Shown here: positions 11,001-11,445 of the stretch, one piece after another
How positions within the stretch are numbered: position 1 is the first letter of the stretch
Layout: the number at the start of each line of letters is the position of its first letter
From: Bacteroidales bacterium
GTDB taxonomy: Bacteria > Bacteroidota > Bacteroidia > Bacteroidales > Lentimicrobiaceae
Reading direction: 5' to 3'
Assembly: GCA_016705005.1 (NCBI GenBank)
Contig: JADIZB010000040.1
Span: forward strand, 1-11,445
Length of the DNA stretch: 11,445 bases
Program-made: the position numbers and the translations under genes
Notes under the pieces: model-generated
Told to the model about the DNA's origin: nothing
The model's database searches: none
Seen by the model: the letters and a program-made list of their open reading frames with translations, nothing else

Positions 11001-11445
11001 ATATGTTGCTGTGGGAACTGTTCCGTTATAATTTGATACCGGAACAAACTGGAAGGATCCGTTTGAGTTGACTACCAATGTTCCTGTGTTTGTTATGTTC
11101 ACTGTAACACCGGCAAGATAAGTGATTCCATCAACAACAAACTGCGTTACAGTGAGGCCGTTACCTTCAGTATCGGTATCGTTGAGTGTAACTGAACCAC
11201 TAAGCGTGTGTCTTCAGGTGTTGATACAATATCATCAACCGCAACCGGTGCATCATTTTCAGAAGTAATGGTAATAATAACCTGAGCATCAGCTGCAGCC
11301 CAGTTGGCTCCGTCCGTTGCATTATAGTCGAATGTTGTCGTTCCATACCAGTTGCCACTAGGGGTGAATGTCAGGTTATCAAGCTGAGCCAATACAATAA
11401 ACTGTCCCTGAAGTTACTCAAATACACCAGATAGAGCGTTCCGTT
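1..11445 (-). CDS. Giant modular repeat adhesin-like surface protein, internal part, frame interrupted
   Basis: The minus strand codes almost continuously across the window, about 3,800 codons, with neither gene end present. Order from the N-terminal side: cadherin-like/tandem-95 modules (11445-10641), 18 type I Ig/PKD-like units (10640-6020), three linker units (6019-5240) and 20 type II units (5239-1). The composition is rich in Thr, Ser, Gly, Ala and Asn with very few charged residues, and each Ig-like unit has two cysteines. No membrane segment or catalytic motif is visible. Known context: similar repeat runs occur in large T9SS-exported surface proteins of Bacteroidota involved in adhesion, gliding or biofilm. 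The specific role here is inference, because the sorting domain lies outside the window. About 30 indels break the frame, yet each flanking segment encodes the expected repeat. This suggests one gene with sequence errors rather than many genes. A real pseudogene is the main alternative. Confidence 0.8.
1949..2554 (-). CDS. Fragment of giant repeat protein: type II copy 5 (part) and start of copy 4
   Basis: About 200 codons. The first 15 or so residues are out of frame. True repeat sequence begins at GTGTFDDATIL near 2503, runs through the rest of unit A and unit B of copy 5, and enters A of copy 4 up to ETGTYTLS near 2035. It then leaves frame at the 2001/2025 indels. The initiation codon lies within a repeat and has no ribosome-binding context, so it should not be treated as a real start. 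This piece connects the longer fragments on either side: a net +1 indel at 2505-2520 joins it to the upstream piece, and a -2/+1 pair joins it to the downstream piece. Confidence 0.65.
   Translation of the reverse strand: MEQLQPMLPAYSGQLQGTGTFDDATILNAEYTPSVADITAGTVTLTLTAQSAAPCVEASDAMVLTISEQSTANAGVDATICEGSTYTMIATATNAASITWSSNGTGTFADATIEDAVYTPSAADILNGSVTLTMTVTSASPCINAVDQMVLSINPQATVNAGMDATICETGTYTLSSHSNQCNQPYSGLQQEQAPLMMPPS
1998..2562 (-). other. Frame breaks in unit A of type II copies 5 and 4
   Basis: In copy 5 the coding strand reads SSILWTTSGN (A1-like) and then, one base out, GTGTFDDATIL (A2-like), a net +1 at 2505-2520. In copy 4 the plus strand has agtaaggctgg where A2 has agtaagctgg (+1 near 2001), and lacks two bases in gctgcttaagg near 2025. 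The unit between these points is otherwise normal. Confidence 0.7.
2490..4637 (-). CDS. Fragment of giant repeat protein: type II copies 9 (part) to 5 (part)
   Basis: A 715-codon open frame made almost wholly of the 175-residue A+B repeat. It opens with MQPALLWTTSGNGSF, then about 15 out-of-frame residues between indels at about 4588 and 4549, and is then clean from DLTAGTVTL. It covers the end of A and all of B of copy 9, complete copies 8, 7 and 6, and the first part of A of copy 5. A is the A2 form in copies 8 and 7 (LLWTSTGTGTFDD) and the A1 form in copy 6 (LAWTTSGDGSFSS). Each A ends near APCVEASDAM and each B near SPCINAxDQM, placing the second cysteine in the same place each time. The stop at 2490 follows a frame break at the point where copy 5 switches from A1-like to A2-like sequence. 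Confidence 0.75.
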   Translation of the reverse strand: MQPALLWTTSGNGSFMMHNRSEPDLYSWRHDLTAGTVTLTLTAQSAAPCVEASDAMVLTISEQATANAGVDATICEGSTYTMIATATNAASITWSSNGTGTFADATIEDAVYTPSAADILNGTVTLTMTVTSASPCINAVDQMVLSINPQATVSAGADATICETGTYTLNAATATNATSLLWTSTGTGTFDDATILNAEYTPSVADITAGTVTLTLTAQSAAPCVEASDAMVLTISEQSTANAGVDATICEGSTYTMIATATNAASITWSSNGTGTFADATIEDAVYTPSAADILNGSVTLTMTVTSASPCINAVDQMVLSINPQATVSAGADATICETGTYTLNAATATNATSLLWTSTGTGTFDDATILNAEYTPSVADITAGTVTLTLTAQSAAPCVEASDAMTLTISEQATANAGTDATICEGSTYTMIATATNAASITWSSNGTGTFADATIEDAVYTPSAADILNGSVTLTMTVTSASPCINAIDQMVLSINPQATVSAGADATICETGTYTLSGATQSNATSLAWTTSGDGSFSSTTVLNPIYTPGANDLTAGSVTLTLTAQSAAPCVEASDAMTLTINEQATANAGVDATICEGSTYTMIATATNAASITWSSNGTGTFADATIEDAVYTPSAADILNGTVTLTMTVTSASPCINAIDQMVLSINPQATVNAGTDATICETGTYTLSGATSTNASSILWTTSGNRHL
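4545..4650 (-). other. Indel cluster and A1/A2 mosaic in type II copy 9
   Basis: Unit A of copy 9 is the A1 form but contains pieces that match A2, such as ccagagcaaggctggttgca and gttgctgtagct. Four indels are seen: -1 near 4549, +1 near 4588, +1 near 4616 and +1 near 4637. Their sum of +2 equals the excess length of this copy (527 bp). Confidence 0.7.
4589..6991 (-). CDS. Fragment of giant repeat protein: type I to type II transition
   Basis: The longest complete open frame, 800 codons. The first 33 or so residues are an out-of-frame reading of unit e; true sequence starts at EADAYGTYVL near 6892. Then follow the end of e, units a, b and c of the fourth, partial type I repeat, linker units f, g and h, all of type II copy 10, and the start of copy 9. 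The stretch from about 6890 to 4650 has no indel and gives the cleanest view of the protein: roughly 86-88 residues per domain, each with a cysteine near residue 11-12 and a second near residue 70-75. The stop at 4589 lies in a four-indel cluster, so it is not the natural end. The start is likewise internal. No signal peptide or sorting domain is present. Confidence 0.78.
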   Translation of the reverse strand: MVVTPRPQAQVPGVLSVVEQEPSATVHRAVQPLEADAYGTYVLRWTISNGICTPSTADVTVNYYESTVASDAGVAQNLCDVTTTTLAGNDPTPGTGLWTLVSGPNTPAITSPTAYNSTVTSMVPGVYVFRWTISSGTCPTSESTVTITNYATPTTSTTGADQTICGLTSTSLGGNTPVNGTGAWSQTSGPGTTTFSASGTGSSTATATLYGTYTYTWTISNGVCAPSTSEIEVTYYQTPTAATTGGTQNLCGTLESGALGGNTPVVGTGSWSIVSGGTGTFDDNTDPDAIFTADAYGTYVLRWTISNGVCTASTADMTVNFNQNITANAGSDQSLCNASSTVLIGNAPSSGTSSWSFVSGPNSPLIFPPSGSMSIAYGLIASTTPYVFQYTVTNGTCTSTDEVTITNYSQPTPAFAGNDQSVCSTLPATATMSANTPVYGTGGWTQESGGVAVITTPSDPTTTITGLSAGTSVFRWTISNGPCQSSSDLVSITVGTPATANAGINQSICVGSTATMDATAFGYISLLWSSSGTGIFSSNTALNPVYTPSASDIINGSAVLTLTATPATGCPLVTDAMVLTINPQATVSAGADATICETGTYTLNAATATNATSLLWTSTGTGTFDDATILNAEYTPSAADIAAGTVTLTLTAQSAAPCVEASDAMVLTISEQSTANAGVDATICEGSTYTMIATATNAASITWSSNGTGTFADATIEDAVYTPSAADRLNGSVTLTMTVTSASPCINAIDQMVLSINPQATVNAGADATICETGTYTLSGATATQCNQPCSGPPAETDHS
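5240..6019 (-). other. Three single-copy Ig/PKD-like linker domains f, g, h between the arrays
   Basis: Unit f (6019-5759) begins ITANAGSDQSLC and ends with GTCTSTDEVTITNYSQP. Unit g (5758-5501) begins TPAFAGNDQSVC and contains FRWTISNGPC. Unit h (5500-5240) begins ATANAGINQSICVG and contains SSSGTGIF, LNPVYTPSASDIINGSAVLT and TGCPLVTDAMVLTINPQ. Units f and g have the type I fold pattern. Unit h already has type II signatures and most resembles the A1 form of unit A. All three are diverged and unduplicated, in one clean frame, and each keeps two cysteines. Confidence 0.8.
6020..6790 (-). repeat. Type I repeat copy 4, partial (a-b-c only)
   Basis: Units: a 6790-6533, b 6532-6275, c 6274-6020. 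All three are intact and in one frame. Unit c ends with MTVNFNQN where full copies have TVNYYETP, and is followed by linker unit f instead of d. This marks the downstream boundary of the type I array and gives an error-free reference for units a-c. Confidence 0.85.
6791..8080 (-). repeat. Type I repeat copy 3 (a-e)
   Basis: Units: a 8080-7823, b 7822-7565, c 7564-7308, d 7307-7050, e 7049-6791. It is exactly 1290 bp because one base lost in c (near 7511) is balanced by one gained in e (near 6893). The frame between those points is therefore shifted relative to its surroundings although the block length is normal. Confidence 0.85.
6807..7328 (-). CDS. Fragment of giant repeat protein: type I units d and e, third repeat copy
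   Basis: About 173 codons from a GTG within the NYYETP linker. The same frame is open upstream to about 7510 and there encodes most of unit c, so the GTG is not a real start. It contains unit d (GADQSHCGTLTSTGLGGNTP to NGTCATSSDDITINYY) and unit e (GSTQNLCGTLESGVLGGNTP to SGSSTF). After SGSSTF a one-base insertion near 6893 throws the frame off, and about 27 spurious residues follow before the stop at 6807. The true continuation is EADAYGTYVLRW in the neighbouring frame. Confidence 0.68.
   Translation of the reverse strand: MNYYETPTTATTGADQSHCGTLTSTGLGGNTPAVGTGAWSIVSGGTGTFTALTSGNSNFVANSYATYVLRWTISNGTCATSSDDITINYYQTPTTASAGSTQNLCGTLESGVLGGNTPTSGTGAWSIVSGGTGTFSNSASGSSTFGSRRLWHLCIEVDHQQRHLYPEYSRCNG
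7484..8239 (-). CDS. Fragment of giant repeat protein: type I units e (end), a, b, c (start)
   Basis: About 251 codons. The first 18 or so residues are out of frame; true sequence begins at EADAYGTYVL near 8182. It then reads the end of e, all of unit a (VTSDAGVAQNLC to SSGTCPTSESTVTITNYATP), all of unit b (GADQTICGLTSTSLGGNTP to NGVCAPSTSEMEVTYYQTP) and the start of unit c. A one-base deletion near 7511, in the LESG segment of unit c, moves it off frame before the stop at 7484. The nucleotide sequence is nearly identical to the equivalent segments 1290 bp lower and 1288 bp higher. Confidence 0.68.
   Translation of the reverse strand: MSVVAQEPSATAHRAVQPLEADAYGTYVLRWTISNGICTPSTADVTVNYYESTVTSDAGVAQNLCDVTTTTLAGNDPTPGTGLWTLVSGPNTPAITSPTAYNSTVTSMVPGVYVFRWTISSGTCPTSESTVTITNYATPTTSTTGADQTICGLTSTSLGGNTPVNGTGAWSQTSGPGTTTFSASGTGSSTATATLYGTYTYTWTISNGVCAPSTSEMEVTYYQTPTIATVGAKQNLCGTLEVELLVATLRL
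8081..9368 (-). repeat. Type I repeat copy 2 (a-e)
   Basis: Units: a 9368-9111, b 9110-8853, c 8852-8596, d 8595-8338, e 8337-8081. It is two bases short of 1290: one base lost in c near 8845, two lost in e near 8238, and one gained in e near 8183. Units a, b and d are intact. Confidence 0.82.
8152..8616 (-). CDS. Fragment of giant repeat protein: type I units d and e, second repeat copy
   Basis: About 154 codons from a GTG in the NYYETP linker. The same frame is open upstream to about 8845 and encodes unit c there. It covers unit d and the first third of unit e (up to NTPTSGTGAW). A two-base loss near 8238 then shifts it, and the remaining residues are spurious. A short piece in another frame (8182-8238) carries IVSGGTGTFSNSASGSSTF, the next stretch of unit e, before a one-base insertion near 8183 restores the frame of the piece downstream. 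Confidence 0.62.
   Translation of the reverse strand: MNYYETPTTATTGADQSHCGTLTSTGLGGNTPAVGTGAWSIVSGGTGTFTAPTSGNSNFVANSYATYVLRWTISNGTCATSSDDITINFYQTPTTASAGSTQNLCGTLESGALGGNTPTSGTGAWYCQWWHRNLQQQRIGQFNLWKPTPMAPMY
8772..9524 (-). CDS. Fragment of giant repeat protein: type I units e (end), a, b, c (start), second repeat copy
   Basis: About 250 codons. Near its start it reads SGNSASGSSTFEADA, loses frame for about 15 residues between a two-base deletion at about 9450 and a one-base deletion at about 9410, and resumes at PSTADVTVNYYEST. Units a and b then follow intact. A deletion near 8845 in the YYQTPTAAT linker breaks the frame at the start of unit c, before the stop at 8772. The recovery after the two compensating deletions is good evidence that the intervening bases are coding in the true frame. 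Confidence 0.65.
   Translation of the reverse strand: MSVVAQEPSGNSASGSSTFEADAWHLCIEVDHQQRHLYPSTADVTVNYYESTVTSDAGVAQNLCNVTTTTLAGNDPTPGTGLWTLVSGPNTPAITSPTAYNSTVTSMVPGVYVFRWTISSGTCPTSESTVTITNYATPTTSTTGADQTICGLTSTSLGGNTPVNGTGAWSQTSGPGTTTFSASGTGSSTATATLYGTYTYTWTISNGVCAPSTSEMEVTYYQTPTSKPLAELRTCAELLRVEPLVATPRL
9405..9600 (-). other. Indel cluster in type I unit e, first copy
   Basis: Compared with the other e units, this stretch shows -1 near 9592, -3 near 9578, -2 near 9525, +1 near 9497, -2 near 9450 and -1 near 9410. The net is -8 bases in under 200 bp. The amino-acid sequence of unit e can still be followed through all three frames (AGST, then NTPTSGTGA, then IVSGGTGTF, then SGNSASGSSTFEADA, then YGTYVLRW, then TPSTADV). 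Confidence 0.75.
9466..9693 (-). CDS. Fragment of giant repeat protein: end of type I unit d and broken unit e, first repeat copy
   Basis: About 75 codons. The frame is genuine from about 9846 (start of unit d) down to about 9592, reading RWTISNGTCATSSDDITINFYQTP, and breaks at a one-base deletion in the AGSTQNLC segment of unit e. It regains the true frame briefly at IVSGGTGTF after a further two-base loss, then goes off again. The initiation codon is inside the unit and is not a real start. Confidence 0.5.
   Translation of the reverse strand: MRWTISNGTCATSSDDITINFYQTPTTASAGSTRTFAALRAAFLVVTPRPQAQVPGIVSGGTGTFRQQRIGQFNL
10006..10551 (-). CDS. Fragment of giant repeat protein: type I units a and b, first repeat copy
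   Basis: About 181 codons. After roughly 17 out-of-frame residues, true sequence begins at NSTVTSMVPGVYVFRW near 10497, just after a one-base deletion. It covers the rest of unit a and all of unit b (to EIEVTYYQTPTAAT). A one-base deletion near 10110 breaks it at the first residues of unit c, and the tail to the stop at 10006 is spurious. In its true part it is almost identical to the second and third repeat copies. Confidence 0.66.
   Translation of the reverse strand: MDPGKRTEHPCDHITDGINSTVTSMVPGVYVFRWTISSGTCPTSESTVTITNYATPTTSTTGADQTICGLTSTSLGGNTPVNGTGAWSQTSGPGTTTFSASGTGSSTATATLYGTYTYTWTISNGVCAPSTSEIEVTYYQTPTAATAAEHRTSAAPLRAEPWWQHSVVGTGPGALSVARNL
10012..10115 (-). other. Indel cluster in type I unit c, first copy
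   Basis: Relative to unit c of the fourth, intact copy, single bases are missing near 10110, 10072, 10055, 10040 and 10016, and three bases near 10024. This breaks one domain into five frame segments within about 100 bp. Below about 10012 the frame is clean again (TFDDNTDPEAIFTADAYGTY) down to a one-base loss near 9847. Confidence 0.75.
10497..10706 (-). CDS. Fragment of giant repeat protein: junction between cadherin-like region and first type I unit
   Basis: About 69 codons, reading SILCTNATITFTVNEAV and then directly into unit a (TSDAGVAQKLCNVTTTTRAGNDPTP to GPNTPAITSPTA). It stops at 10497 through a one-base deletion. It shows that the type I array begins straight after the last N-terminal-side module with no linker. 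The unit a here has substitutions not seen in the other copies: TTTRAG instead of TTTLAG, QKLC instead of QNLC, and PTPEPG instead of PTPGTG. Confidence 0.62.
   Translation of the reverse strand: MITVLTSILCTNATITFTVNEAVTSDAGVAQKLCNVTTTTRAGNDPTPEPGLWTLVSGPNTPAITSPTA
10645..10812 (-). CDS. Fragment of giant repeat protein: end of third cadherin-like module
   Basis: Too short to stand out as a gene. Its true part (about 10812-10690) reads PVSDASHGTFAIESDGDYTY followed by TPDAGYNGTDIVVVSVCDNG. The series HGTF, DGxYTYTP, GYNGTD and VCDNG is the hallmark of bacterial Ig/VCBS-like (tandem-95) modules. It is linked to the pieces on both sides by two-base losses (or one-base gains) near 10812 and 10690. 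The final residues before the stop at 10645 are out of frame. Confidence 0.6.
   Translation of the reverse strand, partial: VSDASHGTFAIESDGDYTYTPDAGYNGTDIVVVSVCDNGTHFHPVYKCYNYIYGE
10805..11047 (-). CDS. Fragment of giant repeat protein: start of third cadherin-like module
   Basis: The true part is only the lower half (about 10930-10815). It reads APVTVDDAYIICSTAVSTGN followed by ILTNGDADPDGTALTVTYNT. VDD followed by NGDADPDG matches the acidic, probably calcium-binding loops of cadherin-like/tandem-95 modules. The upper half, to 11047, is an out-of-frame reading of the preceding module. Confidence 0.55.
   Translation of the reverse strand: MFRYQIITEQFPQQHIPSAMATEEVMQQTSSSLLPRRMMPVTVDDAYIICSTAVSTGNILTNGDADPDGTALTVTYNTGK
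10917..11102 (-). CDS. Fragment of giant repeat protein: second cadherin-like module
   Basis: About 61 codons, reading NITNTGTLVVNSNGSFQFVP, then YNGTVPTATYTISDGNGGSD, then DLIITVTPANDA. The order NGSFQFVP, YTISDGNGG and ITVTPANDAP is characteristic of bacterial Ig/cadherin-like modules in tandem. The frame is open upstream to about 11205, where it reads LSGSVTLNDTDTEGNGLTVT. A two-base loss near 10930, in the codons for NDAPV, causes the early stop. Confidence 0.65.
   Translation of the reverse strand: MNITNTGTLVVNSNGSFQFVPVSNYNGTVPTATYTISDGNGGSDAADLIITVTPANDAGDC
11147..11392 (-). CDS. Fragment of giant repeat protein: first cadherin-like module visible
   Basis: About 81 codons, reading LAQLDNLTFTPSGNWYGTTT, then DGANWAAADAQVIITITSEN, then DAPVAVDDIVSTPEDT. 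The TPEDT motif should continue as PLSGSVTLNDTDTEG. A missing base near 11205 (a single C in place of CC on the coding strand) sends it off frame. Upstream, 11393-11445 reads as NGTLYLGVFEVTSGTVIV if indels near 11399, 11413 and 11425 are repaired, so the module continues beyond the window edge. Confidence 0.62.
   Translation of the reverse strand: MAQLDNLTFTPSGNWYGTTTFDYNATDGANWAAADAQVIITITSENDAPVAVDDIVSTPEDTRLVVQLHSTIPILKVTASL

Larger units (their letters stand above)
10641..11445 (-). other. Cadherin-like / tandem-95 bacterial Ig modules (about three)
   Basis: Three consecutive modules can be rebuilt. Approximate spans are 11445-11250 (partial at the window edge), 11250-10932 and 10931-10641. 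Module borders carry NDAPVAVDD and NDAPVTVDD, and the inner strands carry GSFQFVP, YTISDGNGG, HGTF and DYTYTPDAGYNG. These modules commonly bind calcium through their Asp/Asn-rich turns and form rods in surface adhesins; calcium binding here is inferred from the motifs. They are single, diverged modules, unlike the near-identical repeats that follow. The third contains three cysteines. Confidence 0.75.

Noticed and set aside
10645..11445. Gene start with signal peptide at the high-coordinate end
   Set aside because: The sequence at 11393-11445 reads as the inside of another cadherin-like module (NGTLYL and VTSGT), with no hydrophobic leader or ribosome-binding site.

Overview
The window lies inside one very long, highly repetitive gene on the minus strand. 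It probably encodes a giant secreted or cell-surface adhesin-like protein of a Bacteroidota bacterium. The taxonomic guess rests on the module types: cadherin-like/tandem-95 modules followed by long runs of Ig/PKD-like units with the motifs NAGxDxxIC, GTGAWSxxSG, RWTISNGxC and YTPSAADI. Such runs are typical of proteins exported by the type IX secretion system (T9SS) of Bacteroidota. G+C is about half by eye. Neither the start nor the end of the gene is here, so the signal peptide, any T9SS C-terminal sorting domain, the promoter and the terminator cannot be seen. No second gene, RNA gene, insertion sequence or CRISPR array was found.

Layout in protein order (high to low coordinates). Positions 11445-10641 hold about three cadherin-like/bacterial Ig modules. 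Positions 10640-6020 hold the type I array: a five-domain higher-order repeat (a-b-c-d-e, 5 x 86 residues = 1290 bp) present three times in full, then a partial a-b-c. Positions 6019-5240 hold three single-copy, diverged linker domains (f, g, h). Positions 5239-1 hold the type II array: ten tandem copies of a 525-bp, 175-residue two-domain repeat (A, 88 residues; B, 87 residues), running off the window edge. About 41 Ig-like units can be counted, each with two conserved cysteines.

The reading frame is broken by about 30 small indels, which split the gene into many apparent short CDSs. The repeat-to-repeat length deviations (1290/1288/1273 bp; 525 with 527, 526 and 524) are fully accounted for by the indels I located, and the correct frame resumes after each. 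The breaks cluster where closely related units differ, and several lie in mosaics of two unit variants. The likeliest explanation is consensus or assembly error across near-identical repeats. A real, partly decayed or recombining gene cannot be excluded from the sequence alone. The separate CDS entries below should be read as pieces of one gene.
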